64,000 bases of DNA from Sisyra terminalis (GCA_958496175.1 OY292276.1:12914001-12978000); one strand, 5' to 3'; shown: positions 26,040-38,720, numbered from the stretch's first letter. Translations and numbers: made by a program. The notes: a model not told the origin generated them from the letters alone.

Positions 26040-27790
26040 GGTTTTATCAAAATGGACCGATTAATGAAACTGTGCACCTTTACATTGGATGTTTTACAGG
26101 TTTAACTGATCTGTTTTTGTTTGATAAATATTATTAGCTTGAAAATAAATTAAAAGTAGTTACATTGAAAAAATTTCTCTATTGCTAAAGTTCAATTGGT
26201 CAGAATTATTTAAAGTCAAGTCAAGATTCATTAAAATTATTTTGTATGACGAAAAGGGTCTATAAGCTTTAGCCATTGTTGCCCCCTTTATCTGCAAATC
26301 CAAACAAAATTATATGTGCAACTGGTAATGTTCCAATTGTAAAGAGTGTTCAATAGCAATAATTATTAATGATTTTTTTCTTTATTAATAGTTTTCTTGA
26401 TTATGTTGAAGTTAATTGCAAGAAAATATAATTTTTACTGTTTATTCCCTTTAAAACATTGTTGTAAAATTTCCAGTGTTTTTCCAGTGTTTGAGAAAAC
26501 GATGTGGGAAAAAAGCTCAACTTTCCTCAATTTTAAAAATACTTCAACAATGACTATTATGATTTACAAGTTTACCAGAACTGCTTTTGTTCTGTAAAAA
26601 TAATATTAGCTTAAAAACAAATTAAAGGTAGTCACATTGAAAAAATTGCTCTATTGCTAATGCTAAAATGGTCAGAATTATTTAAAGTTTAGTCAAGATT
26701 CATTCAAATTATTTTTAATGACGAAAGCGTCTTTAAGCTTTAGCCATTATTGCCCCCTTTATCTGCATATCCAAATAAAGTAATATGTGCAACTGGCAAT
26801 GTTTTAATTGTAAAGAGTGGACAATATCACTAATCATTAATGATTTTTTCTTTATCAATAGTTTTCTTGTTTATGTTGAAATAAATTGAAAGAAAATATT
26901 GTGTTTACTCTTTGATACCTTTAAAATATTGTTATGTATAAATATGTATAAATTAAGATAAAGACTTTTCTAGTTTGAGAAAACAACGTGGAGAAAAAGC
27001 TCAACTTTCTTCGATCTTAAAAATACTTTAACAATGACTAGAAAAAGTTCAATTGTTAAGATTCATTAAAATTATTTTGTATGACGGAAAGCGTCTTTAA
27101 GCTTTAGCCATTGTTGCCCCCTTTATCTGCAAATCCAAATAAAGTAGTATGTGCAACTGTCAATGTTTCAATTGTTAGGAGTGATAAATATCAATAATCA
27201 TTAATGATTTTTTTCTTAATCAATAGTTTTCTTCGTAATGTTGAAGTTAATTGAAAGAAAGTATTTCGTTTTCTATTTGATACTTTTAAAATATTGTTAT
27301 AAATTTTCCAGGTTTTGTAGTATTTATTTCGTTTAAGAATTTAAATAAACACTTTCCTTGATTGAGAAAACAATGTAGAGAAAAAGCTCAACTTTCCTCA
27401 ATTTTAAAAAAACTTTAACATTGAGTAGAAAATGCTTTATTGTTAAGATTCATTAATTTATTTTGTATAACGAAAAGTGTCTTTAAGCTTTAACCATTTG
27501 AAAATCCAATTAACTTAATATCCAAATAAAATAGTGTATGCAACTGTCAATTTTTCTTATTGTAAAGAGTGGTCAATATCAATAATCATTAATGATTTTT
27601 GCCTTATCAATTGTTTTCTTGGTTAAATAAGCTAATTAAAGAAAATATTTGCTTTTCTGTTTAAAATTTCTTTGCTTTAAGAATTTATATAAACCCTTTC
27701 CTAGTTTCAGGAAACAATGTGGAGAAAAAGCTCAACTTTCCTCAATTGTAATAATATTTTACCAATGACTAGAAAAAGTTTAATTGCAGA
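26040..27790. repeat. Tandem array, four units of about 365-470 bp
   Basis: The marker AAGCTTTAGCCATTRTTGCC, followed by CCCTTTATCTGCA, occurs near 26263, 26734, 27098 and, degenerate, 27484. Each unit also carries TATGTGCAACTG, ATCATTAATGATTTTT, AATAGTTTTCTTG, GAGAAAAAGCTCAACTTTCC and TTTAAAAATACTT. Unit lengths differ (about 471, 364 and 386 bp) because of internal deletions; the first two units include an extra TTAGCTTGAAAA..TTACATTGAAAAAAT block. Non-coding. Confidence 0.82.
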
Positions 27791-28830
27791 TATATTAATC
27801 TGAAAAATTCCTTTGAAAGACCAAAGAAAATAATTTTAATGTTAGTTAAATATTGTACTAATTTACGAATCAAAACGTTCGTAGTAAAAATTTTTTTGTA
27901 TGAGTTTTTAAAAGTTAGTGGTCCATTTGACATAAATTTCTAACAAGTTTGCAAGTTTATTCCAGAAAACTGACTTTATTTTTCTATTATTAAATATTTT
28001 TGTTTTCCTTTTTACAATTGAAATACGTTTTGGGGCCTAAAAAGTCCAATTTTTTTAAATGTCATTTTAGTATTTACCTTTGCTAATCTTTTCTTTTAGT
28101 AGATTATAGTGCTTAAAACTTGTAAATAAATTAATTTTGGTGTATCACCAAAAGAGACCCGTTTGTTTTGAAAGTGGCATAAGTAATACAGTGTCTAAAA
28201 AAACTTCAATTTTTTTAACACTTACATATTAACTTACGTAACAACGAATAGAAATGCTAATACTTAAATATTTCCACACAATATATTACTTTCAAAGAAA
28301 ACGATTGATGTAAACTTGTATTGATTTATTTACTTATGTTTTGAAGGTTTCTAAAAATCAATTTTTTGGTTTTAGTACAATGGCCCAAAGTATTAATCCC
28401 CAATTAAATAGGCTAAGAGAAAGGTTCTTGTCAATAAAGATAATGATTACAAACAAAATAATTTATATTTATTCAAACTTGTTGATTATGTTGGTATATA
28501 TTATTTTTAGTTGTAATTAAAGTACACGATACGATAATAGAATCTACCATTTCGCTAAGTTTTTATTCCTCTATTGTCAATATAGAAAAAAAATCTACTA
28601 AAATATAAGTCATATTCAATTTTCAGAATGTATTTTTGTAAGTAATCGATGATTAGAATGTAGAATGTAAGAATATTTCTTACTGATTTTATTAGGAAAT
28701 ATTTTTTTTAAGAATTTATTTCCTAATATAACAGTATTAAGATGAAAATAATACCATTGATGCTATAAATTTACGTTAAATATTTGACGAAACCGAAAGT
28801 AAACTTAAATGTGTTTTTCTTATTTTTTAG

Positions 28831-28886
28831 GAGTACGGCAAGAACAGGATATTTACGTACGGCTGATTGATTCCGTGACGAAACAA
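28831..28886 (+). CDS. kn: kn coding exon 4
   Basis: Acceptor TATTTTTTAG|GAG and donor AAACAA|GTAAGT (a consensus donor). 56 bases: two complete the split glycine, then 18 codons, VRQEQDIYVRLIDSVTKQ, ending in phase 0. QDIYVRLIDS is a conserved COE DNA-binding-domain strand. Isolated by 10.5 kb and 19.3 kb introns, which is why it has no visible long open frame. Confidence 0.95.
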
Positions 28887-29689
28887 GTAAGTAAAAGAAA
28901 ATAAATTATAATAAATACCTTTCAACAGTCTTGTTTCACCTACACAAGTAGTGTGAACGAGTTTTATATAGGTATATATTTTTTATATGCAAATCGTAAC
29001 TCGCATAATAAACATAATAAGCAGGTGGAACACGTGCTAAGTATACAATGTACTTAAATTTTGGATAATAAGATAATCTTTTTTCGAAACCTAAAGCACT
29101 TGAAATCAAAATCAATTGACACACAAATTGGATCAATATTGAACTTTTGCCCGCTAATAGTCAAGTCGAGATTGTAATTTTCACATTCTCCGTGGAAATG
29201 ATAAATATATAAACAACCAGTTTGATTAAATAAATATTTAAATTTCTTATTTCTATTAAGGGAAATTTATTTTCTGAAATAATACAACATTTTCTACAGT
29301 ATAAAATAATAATACGGTGTTGCAATATAAAACAGACGAGGGTAGTGGTTTTAGCGAAGGCAGGCACTCGTGAGATGATTCGACGTAAAATTGAATTTTA
29401 TCTCCTACCAACTTTCCAGCACTAGATGATTGACTAAAATTTAATTTCGGAACTTAAATGTGTTAAGTTTTCCCCTTTTCACTCCATTAACTTACACAAC
29501 ATGGATAAAAATTTTCAGCATATTTGATTTTCCACTGATTAAATGTTCTACGTTCATAAATTTGTGATTGGCATTACCAAGTTTTTATGGTATTAAGAAT
29601 TTGACATCGTCTCAATCAATACCGAGTGCTTGTTGGGACTTTTAATATTTAAAACATTCTGCATTGGAATTTGGGAAAAATTGTTTTTT

Positions 29690-29950
29690 GAAATTGAATA
29701 TATATGTAATCAATGTGGCCAGAGACAACGCTATGTTTACGGATAATGGCAATCATTGTGATTGGGGGCGTATCAACAGCGGTAGTTGCTATCAAGTGAC
29801 ACGTGTCAGACACGTGGACAGGCGGACGATGGTCTGATTGTAATCATTATCGTTTAAGGGAACCGGGAAAGTTGAAAACGCCGTCTGTCATTACACTGTT
29901 ATCATAAGCTGCTTAACTGATCTACAAACACACGTGGCTTTAGTCTTAAA
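29690..29950. promoter_or_regulatory. Candidate enhancer with three CACGTG E-boxes
   Basis: A GC-richer, repeat-free block 0.8 kb after exon 4. CACGTG occurs at 29800-29805 (inside the palindrome GACACGTGTC), 29811-29816 and 29931-29936; the first two are 11 bp apart. It also holds GGCAATCATTGTGATTGG and TAATCATTATCG words. CACGTG is bound by several bHLH families (Myc/Max, Hairy/E(spl)-related, USF). A role in kn control is inference. Confidence 0.35.
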
Positions 29951-30223
29951 TAGTTAGTTTTCCATCCATCTTTCACATTGAATCACACGAATATAAAAAC
30001 CTTATACTGACTTATATCAAATCCATTACCTTCACTTGTCAGGTCTAAAATAAAAATCCTAAATTATGAGTCTCAAATCTAAATTAATTGCATGAATCAT
30101 AAAGCGTCATATATGCATCAAATATTTTTAAGCATACAATATATGATGAATGGACCGTTTCATACTTATATTTGTGATTATGATAATAATTGTATCGAGG
30201 AAAGAATTTTCAATGTTCTAGGA

Positions 30224-30436
30224 CAGTAGTTTTTAACTTTGTTGAAGATACTGACTCCAATAATTTCCATATAACACTTTTTCAAATTTAAAAAAATTAT
30301 AGTTTATATAATGTTCATAAATAGTATATATTAATACATATAGTAGGTGTACAAAATGATAAAAAAAAAAACATTATGACCTGATATTCGACGAACCCGC
30401 AAGACTAACTCACCGAGCCCCGGTTAAAAACCACTG
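30224..30436. mobile_element. hAT-like MITE
   Basis: Ends CAGTAGTTTTTAAC and GGTTAAAAACCACTG form an imperfect terminal inverted repeat of the widespread hAT type (CAGTGGTTCTTAAC). 213 bp, no coding capacity. The 8-bp flanks match only weakly, so the target-site duplication is decayed. Same general type as the elements at 38721, 44995 and 54276. Confidence 0.6.
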
Positions 30437-31289
30437 GTTTACGCTATAAGGAACTAATCTTATTTTTGACTATCTTTATCAAACTTCATCGAGTTCCATA
30501 AAGATTGATATCACCTATTTCTGTGATAATCTCAAAAATATTATTTACAATTGATCTTCTTATAAAATAGAGTGGTTTAAATTTTCTATGTGCCCATAAA
30601 AGGGAGGAAAAGATATGGAGTCCTCAATACCTGTATTATTTCAATGATATCGATGTTTCTTTCAAGATTGATTTTCGTTGTAAATACAATAACATCATTT
30701 TCTAATGACAGCTAGAATATACAGTATACAATCAATACAACAAAGGTGTTCTGGGCGCAATATGTTCCTTCCATTGTTCTTCCCAAAACTATAATACATT
30801 TGCTGCATTGTTGGTCTTGCATATTATTTAGTAACTCCTTTGCAAATGGTAATAAAAATATGATGAACTCTTTCCTTTGTCTTTGCTTTACTTTTAATCA
30901 GTGTTTACCCATTTTGCATATATTTTTGAGTGTTTTCATTACTTATCAAATATAAAGAGATGGTTCTATGATAGCTGCCTATTAGAAAATTCTTCACACG
31001 AAAATTACCCAGAAAAAGCTGCGCACAAGTATTGTAATACATTCATAACATATTTGAAAAAAATATTTTGATTTTTGAAAAAATTATTAATTTTTATAAA
31101 AAAAAGGTCTCAAATCTTTTTAATGATATCAATATCAAGCAAAATTTCAGTTTCTACTTTGTATCTAGTTTAATTTACGATTTTTTAATTGATTCAATTT
31201 TAATATCGTAAAATATCGTTATACTAACAATTCTACTACAACACTTTTAACAAAACAATAAGAAATTGAAGTTTAAATCTTTTTTTTTC

Positions 31290-31460
31290 CTGTGGGTTAA
31301 TTTCAATGTGAGGATATATAATTTTGCGCTAATTTCAGGGTATGGAATTTTCTCTGTGAATCAATTTCTATGTGGGCAACTTTCGTGTGAGCAATAATGC
31401 TAGGGAGCAACCTTTGGTGAAGAAATTTCATTTGAGGAATTTTGCTAGTGTTTGGTCACC
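31290..31460. repeat. Degenerate minisatellite with TTTC..TGTGRGCAA units
   Basis: About eight loosely repeated words of 15-22 bp: TTTCAATGTGAGG, TTTCAGGGTATGG, TTTCTCTGTGAATCAA, TTTCTATGTGGGCAAC, TTTCGTGTGAGCAA, a GGGAGCAACCTTTGGTGAAG variant and TTTCATTTGAGGAA. The period is irregular and units are diverged, so the array is old. Non-coding. Confidence 0.55.
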
Positions 31461-31710
31461 TCAACAGATATGTCCCAATACAGGTGTTCTTCGTATAGCC
31501 CGATAAATAGGCTCTTAGAAAATGCCGTGTTGTATGAGACCTTGAATTATTACATAAAGGAGGGTTACTTTCCAAAAACTTATTAAATTTCAACCGGGAA
31601 CGTTTTTTCGGTGGAACGATAGTTTTAACTTTCAAAACTTATTGTTTATTCATATTTCTTGAATATGCTCTTCTCTTTAAGAAACCTGTGACTTTATTTT
31701 GGTTGTTATT

Positions 31711-32632
31711 GGTTGTTCGAAAAGTAATTTCGTTTTTTCCCGACAAAAGATTTAATTGTATCTTTTTGCACTCATTTTATAACTAAACCGTATAACCATT
31801 GTATGTTTTGAGAGCTCATATAGCAAGGCTTGTATGTGAAAAAGCTCAAGTGATTCTACGCAATAGTTTTTGGTTCGTGTCCTTTTAAATATGGAGATCA
31901 GAAACCAAAATTTTCCTCATTCCTATATTACTTTTTCACTATAAAAAGATGAAATGCTAATTAATCAAGAAAATATTAACCGATGTATATGCAGAAGATG
32001 TATTGGCAGTACGCTAGTGCCAAAACTAGTTTGTAAAATTTTGATCGTCGGCAATTTTGTGGTCGAAGATGCATCATGGTCTGGAAGACCAACAGAAGCT
32101 GATCAAGTCACAATGAAATCATTAGTTGATGGAAATCGGTGAAAAGCAATACGCGAGATCGGTAAAAAGTAAAATTAACCAAATTCAATTGTAAATGACC
32201 TACTTCAAAGGCCTAGAATTAACCTAGAACCCCGATATATGAGTTCCCTATATTTTTAGGAGGAGAAATTTGACCTCATACAAGTTTTGTCCCCTTCCTA
32301 AAGCTTTTACAACTTGAATAGTATAAACTGCCATACCCATCATATTCTACCAATCTGGCACCTTCGGTTTATTATTGGTTTTGACCACTACAAAATCTTT
32401 TAGACGGTAAAACCTTTACTTCAAATGGTAATGTCAAAAATCTCCCAAGACCAATTTTCGGCTAAAAAAGAGCAAACATTTTTTTAGTGAAAAATCATAC
32501 TACAGCCAGAAAAATGGCAAAATATATTGAACCAGAATGGCCAATATATAATTTAAAATAGTATTTATTCACTATACACAAATTGTCTTTTATTATCACA
32601 AAAAAAGAAACGAAATTACTTTCCGAACAACC
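31711..32632 (+). mobile_element. Internally deleted mariner-family transposon, copy A
   Basis: Terminal inverted repeats: left GGTTGTTCGAAAAGTAATTT, right AAATTACTTTCCGAACAACC. TA follows the right end; the left TA is mutated to TT. 922 bp against about 1.3 kb for intact mariners. N-terminal transposase remnants (31954-32142: VGNFVVEDASWSGRPTEAD) and C-terminal remnants (near 32330-32420: SYSTNLAPS and LLDGKTFT) remain, with stops and frameshifts. The middle, with the first two catalytic aspartates, is deleted. The third is also altered: N replaces D in the YSPDLAP motif. Non-autonomous and dead. Copy B at 57231 shares the same structure. Confidence 0.88.
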
Positions 32633-33029
32633 TATTAGTTCTTACCAGTTATTCCAATTCATTAAAAATTTCTTACTAAGGACTTATACAGTTTTACAAT
32701 TCACTATTGAGCTTTCATTTTTTTTGGTAAAAGCACCTGCATTCAAAAAAATGTCTTGAAATTTGCTTGACTTGAAAGCTTTAAGCTTTCGTGTATTTTT
32801 TTGTTTTGTTTTAAATTATAAACTATACAATCTTTATCCGTGCTAATGTTCTCAGAATCGATTTGATTTAAAACTTTGGAAGCTATTTCTACCAAATCCA
32901 CATTCCAATATCTTCTCTCCCTAACAAATCTTGAATGTCCTCAATAGCCATGTCCATAAAAGCTTCTCTTGCATACGATTTAGCGACTTCTAGTGTTGAT
33001 AATTTTTTTTTGTAATTCTCTTATCGTCT

Positions 33030-33140
33030 TAGAGCGAAACCTTGTTACAGGTTGTTGTATTGTAGGAAGATTCTCACAATTTATAAGTCATGTAGCAAAA
33101 CCATGTTATAAGATACTGTGTTGTAGGAAGATTATCGTAC
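33030..33140. repeat. Short direct duplication, about 62-bp period
   Basis: Two neighbouring copies share AAACCWTGTTAYARG.. and TTGTAGGAAGATTMTC (near 33061 and 33121). Non-coding local duplication. Confidence 0.6.
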
Positions 33141-34019
33141 AAACATAAGGCAAATTGGAACTTGGAAGATAAGGGAATAGAATTGAAAAGTTTTAAAAAA
33201 ATTTGAAAATTTCGATTAATTGCAAAATGAAATTGATTTTTAACTTTATTCTTCTCAGCAATTAAAGAAAATGCAATAGATACTTGCGAGTTTCGATGAA
33301 TATAACTTCCTAGTATTTCAAAGCTTTTTTTAAGTAAGAGATTCACCAAATATTTCGTACAATATAATCTCTTTGTTAATTCAAAAAAATAATAGAATGA
33401 ATTAGTTTTAAAAAAAACAATGAGTTCAATTCAATTCGATAATGGTAAAAGCATATTACCTATAATATCCAGACAACATACAATTATTTTTAAAGCCTAT
33501 AGAACCCGTTTAACGTTTATATGATATGAATTAACTAAAAAAGGCAGACAGTTTATTCTACGCGACATAATTTTTCACTCTGTCTATTTACCTAACAAAA
33601 AGTCATTCATGTCGAGGGTCTATTGAATTACATATTTTTCGCAATGCAATTTTTATATTTTTACACAGAGATTCTAGTTATGTACTGTGCGCTATAGGGA
33701 GAGAACATGAAAATTATAATGGAATAGGCAAGTTTTGTTTCGAGAACGTGTTTGAAAGCATTAAAAATTTCATGCAAAAATTCAACATTTATTTGTTTGA
33801 TTATAAATATTCATACAGAGTATTTACTTTTTTTTGTTGAATTGACAATAAAGTGTACATTTTATAATATTTGACATATTATTGAATTGAGCAAAACCAA
33901 CAATTTTTTTTTTCATTAGAAATAGTTATTTGGTTTCATGAAATGGTGTAGAGGGAATAATTGTATGTTCTCATTATTCTTTTGTAGCTGTTAAAAATGT
34001 ATTATAACAAACATGTTAG

Positions 34020-34340
34020 TGTTATTATTAAGTTGAAATGTAGAAGTTGTCGCGTGCCGCCATCTATATGGTCCATTTGCTGTGGGAGCGACGGTAGTCA
34101 TGACAACACCGCCACGACGCCTTCGCCGCCCCATAACAAACTATGCTTCAAAACTAGAGAGGAAGCTTTTCTCTTCTGGTTATTATAAGTGAGCTTTTCG
34201 CTCTCGCTTTTCACCCACAATAAGCCAACGAATTCATGGTTATGTTTCACTGGTAAAGAGCAACAAATTAGAGAAAACAAATTGGTAACATTGTTTCTCA
34301 TAAATTGTCTACGCATGCACTACTCTCTAACTTGGCAAAA
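34020..34340. promoter_or_regulatory. Candidate regulatory block with X-box-like palindrome
   Basis: An unusually complex, GC-richer block deep in intron 4. GTAGTCATGACAAC (34094-34107) is a 14-bp imperfect palindrome of RFX X-box shape, three mismatches from the GTTRCCATGGYAAC form. It is preceded by GTGCCGCCATCTATA. A related arrangement sits at 56041-56136 in intron 6. Short open frames cross the block on both strands but show no family signature. The regulatory function is inference. Confidence 0.3.
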
Positions 34341-35167
34341 GTTTAATTGTGTAAAAGTCTACGGACGTTACAATTAAATTATGCATTCTTTTCCACCACT
34401 GGAAAACTAACAATCAATCAAATTATTTTATTCATGGATGTTATCTTAAGATTAAGATCAAATAGAAACCATATACTTCATTGAGCTTTGATAAAAATTT
34501 CCCAAATATAAACAACTTCGAACATTGCCATACAAAAATATTAGTTTAACTACCGAAATGTGCTTTTGCTATTTAAATAAGTATCACATTAAATACTTTT
34601 CACGAAATTTTATATGTAAATTTAAATTTAATATAGAACGTTAAACAAAATTTTAGAATGCAAATATTAATTTGGCTCATGGTTAATTTACAAATATGCA
34701 AATATTTAATTAATTACTATCCGCTTATAATTTGTAGGGTGAGTGTTTATATAAAAAATACTATGAAAATATTATGAGACTTGTGACTCTGAGTACTAAT
34801 TGGCTGAACTTTACTTTTTTTCAACTATGCTTGTTTATTTTTGAAATTATTTTTCATTTTACATAACTTACTGTACTTTATTTATATAGCAATATTTTAT
34901 TAGTTCTTATACTTCTCCTGTTCTACGATTTTAAATCATAGAAGGGAAATATTTCTTGCCAAATTGCCATTTTCTTTACCATGATAAGTTGATAAGGAAG
35001 ATAATAGATGATTAGATGATAACTGAGAATCTTATCTGTAATCTAGGTACCCTAATATTGTAATGAATTCTAATTCTTCTTAAATTTCAATTTGCGTGAA
35101 ATATTTACTTTAAAGTTGATAACGTTTTATATTTGCTATAACGTGGGGAAAAAAAAATTATAACATA

Positions 35168-35802
35168 CAGAGGTGTGAAAATTGTTAGACTCAAGACAAC
35201 TCAAGAGAAAAAAAAACATTTTTGTTTTTAAGTATCATAAATTTAATAATTACAATAATTTCACTCATCTAATATTTTGTGTGGTACCCTTTAATGTTTA
35301 TAATTTATTTTTCTCATCCTGGTATGCTTTATACTATTTTTTTATTTATATTTTATTATGATGCCAAATCTTAATAAGTTCGGTAATCAGATCCACCCGT
35401 ATTGTAATAGATTATTTTTTTTATTTTTTTCTTCACAATGGCCTAAAAATTTTCTATGGGATTAGTATTAGAACTATTACTTGGCCAAGAAGGCACATTA
35501 ATGTTAGAATTTTTGAGGAAATCCATAACTTTTTTGGCTTTATGGCAAGAAGCTCCATTCTGCAAAAAGATAAAATATTCTTCCGGAAACCACTTTTTAA
35601 GTTGAGGCAATAACTTCGTTTCCAAGACTTGTATATATTGATCTTGCCTCATAGTACCTTCCACAATGTATATCCTACTGGTACCCTTTGCTGATATGCA
35701 GCCCCAAACCATAACTGATGTTGGATGTTTTACAGTCTCGGCGATAAATTGCTGGAAGAAAATAAAAATCTTCTTTTGAGTCTAATAATTTTCACACCTT
35801 TG
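35168..35802 (-). mobile_element. Internally deleted Tc1-like transposon
   Basis: Terminal inverted repeats: left CAGAGGTGTGAAAATTGTTA, continuing GACTCAA; right TTGAGTCTAATAATTTTCAC, continuing ACCTTTG. A TA target-site duplication is intact at 35166-35167 and 35803-35804. The 635-bp body carries only a C-terminal piece of transposase on the minus strand. Intact Tc1 elements are about 1.6 kb, so most of the coding region, including the DNA-binding domain and first catalytic aspartate, is deleted. Confidence 0.92.
35443..35712 (-). pseudogene. Tc1 transposase fragment (inactive)
   Basis: Minus-strand frame beginning MVWGCIS, then EGTMRQDQYIQVLE, LQNGASCHKAKKVMDFL and WPSNSSNTNPIEN. These are the second and third catalytic blocks of the Tc1 DD34E transposase. 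The second aspartate is replaced (QNGASCH where QDGAPCH or QDNAPCH is usual) and NSPDLNPIEN has become NSSNTNPIEN; the final glutamate is retained. The frame stops just after NPIENF, but the next bases still encode an ELIKIW-like tail out of frame. Not functional. Confidence 0.9.
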
Positions 35803-38720
35803 TAATACATTTGCATAGTATTTCAAATTTCACCTTTCTTTATTTCGGAAATATTTTTATTTTCTGTGTGGTTGTACTTCTTAATCCAGCGATTGCACCT
35901 CTATACTTCTGAAGTCAAGATAGTTCATTTTTTTTAATACAATAGTTGAATTCTAATATCCTTTTTTATGTTAGGTACTTTAAATTTTTCTCTTCAAAGC
36001 TCTTCGTAAATAAGCGTGTTTTTTCTAGAATATGGCTAGAATATTGCGTTAATTTTTTTTTTCACTGTAACTAATAAATAATGGTTTGTTTGCTGTCTCG
36101 TTTGTGATTTGAACTATTCATGTAATTTCCTCCATTTTTCTTCAGGATTGCATATGAAAGCTTTTCTTTTAGAAACAGTGTTTAAATTTAGATGCAATAA
36201 AGACGTAGAATATCAATATTGAACCCGATTTTTTACACAATTTAGGGTCATATTAATTTTAAGTTACTGTTTTGAAACATTTGTTAGTTATTTTGTTAAA
36301 AATTTCCAACAATTTTCTGCACAAACGATAAACTTAAGTAGAGTCAAAAATGTTCGTAAGTGGTAACAAAGCCCAATAAATTAAATTATGCGAAGCATTA
36401 TAATAAATCGTTAAAAAAGACAAATAGTAAAATTAATAAAACGAGATTTAAAATATTGCTTATGTGCAAACGAGTCGACACAAGCAACCATTTACTTTAA
36501 CTGGAGATAATAAACCTGCATTTAGGTATTATAATGGAGCAGCAACCTGAAACTTATGCCTGTAATATGGGCGGACAAGCACGTTAAGCACAGTTATTGC
36601 AGAATGCTACACTCTACATACGCAAAGCTCTGCCACTAATAATAATCAACGTGCACCATATTCTTCTGTAGTGTCTCTTAATTTTCAACAAATTCTTTCC
36701 ACAATAAAACCGCCCCCCTTTGCTCCATATTTCTCACCACTTTCATAGGCCATTTATTTTCTTTAGTTCGTAAGAGGTTCCGTAAAAATATTGGTCGGAA
36801 AAATGTTAATGCGTTTAATATTTTATTGGTTTAAACTTACGATATTTATGCAGGCAATTTTAAAATATCTAACCACCGATTTTAAATTACCGAAATTATG
36901 GTTGTTGTTTTAAATTGTACACCTTTTAACGGTTATTACCGCATTTTAGGTGGATATAAAATTCTCATTTTGAAAACGGAAAGTAATTATGAAAAAAAAG
37001 AGTTTCAAATTTATGAAAAATGGAATGTGGAAACTTATAAGAAATTTTTAAATTTACACATTTGATTTTCTTTTCTTATTCTTTTTTTGTGAAACAAATA
37101 TTAAAAATTCATTTTTAAAATGACAATTATTGCGTTTTATCATAAAATTATATTTCATTTATCACTAAAAGAATCCTAGATTTATGGTCTTACAAACTAA
37201 TAAAACAATTTAAAAGTAATGATCATTAGAATTTCGGAAATACAATATTAAGTTATTCTTTTATTAAGGTATTAATCAACTGCAATTAACGTAAATATGG
37301 ATATTGTAAAGTTAAATTGAGAAACCAATTTTGTATCTACCGATGTTATTGATTTTATGTATTTATACACACTTTTGAAAGTAAATGTCTATATTTACCT
37401 GTTTGAATAGGTAATAATAAAAGTATTGTATCAAATTAAATTAAACTTTAAGTAAGAAAGCTTTAGAGTTCATTTATCAGTATTTTTTAAAATCTAATTC
37501 CTCAAGAATCTTAAAAATTTAAATCAAATTTTAAATCATAAAGTTCAAATTTTTTTGTCATTATTTTTTCTGCATCAATTCATGGGAAAATTATTGTTAC
37601 TACAAATTAAAGTTTTAAGCAAATACGAAGCTTATTTCCTCTTTTAAAGAGCTTTTTTGGCGTCATTGATAGAAATTGTCATTGTTAGATCTGAAATTTT
37701 GTTTCTACTTCTTGTTTTCAATGTTCGTTTACACATTTAAAGCTCAGTTTTAACTTTTATTTCAATTATTTCATTATGCTTTGTGATTTCTAATTGAATT
37801 TATAATGCTTTTTGATTTTTTGATTGAAATTTGAACTTATTCGAACTTAAAAAATATTTTAATTCTTAATTTTTAACAAAAGTACAGTAGTTTTGAAAAG
37901 ATAGAGTCAAAGCTTTGTTTCTTTTATACTTGAATCTGCATTGTCAAAGTGACTTATCATAGTTTTTAAAAAAAATTGCATTAGTTACTTTTCTCTTAAG
38001 AAATCTCAAATTACAAATGTTGAAAAATAACGTTAATTGCCCAATTAGATAAAAGCTCTGTTACTAGTACCTATTAGCTATTACCAATTGCTTTTTGCTT
38101 ATTAAATGACAAAAATTTTAATTCGTTTTAATTAAATATATTTTTTTGTACAGTCACGATGTCATTTATTAATCTTAAATTGTTTACTTCAGTCATCCTT
38201 ATTATAAATCTAATAATTTGCATAAAATATTGTTTACTTTTTTACTTAAGTATAAATTTAAAGAAAGCTCTAAAATTTCCTACTTCATTAGTTGATTAAA
38301 AATACTTCAAATTAAAGTCAGCTTTTTTTAAAAACTTGAGTTTTTTAGATACATATAATTATAAATTATAAATTTTTAAATTAATATGAAATTTTATTTA
38401 ATGAGAAATTCAAGTTCATGAAACCATAGTATTACTGAGCTTTTAATGGTCTTAGACAGGGCAGAAACCCTGCGATTTAGTGGAATCATACTAATGCATC
38501 TTCAATAGCCTAGTTGTTCATATTAAAAATAATATTGAATATGACCCTAAAATATAATTTATTACATAGGGAAACATTGGCTCTTAGCTTAAGAATGGTT
38601 GCCGTTTCTAAGTTTAAGGTAACCTAAATAATATTGAGCAGGAAGAGTATTCAGAAATCTTTGCACATTATAGAATGGTTCTGCTGTAATAAAATACCTT
38701 CATTAACTAATGGTCGAGAA

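Larger units (their letters stand above)
18317..28830 (+). other. kn intron 3 (10.5 kb)
   Basis: GTGAGA..TATTTTTTAG. Very AT-rich. It holds a short foldback (20554-20791), a 41-bp duplicate (22243-22323), a poly-T tract (about 24308-24333), a four-unit tandem array (26040-27790) and a moderately complex block at 25310-25600 that could be regulatory. No gene is seen in it. Confidence 0.85.
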
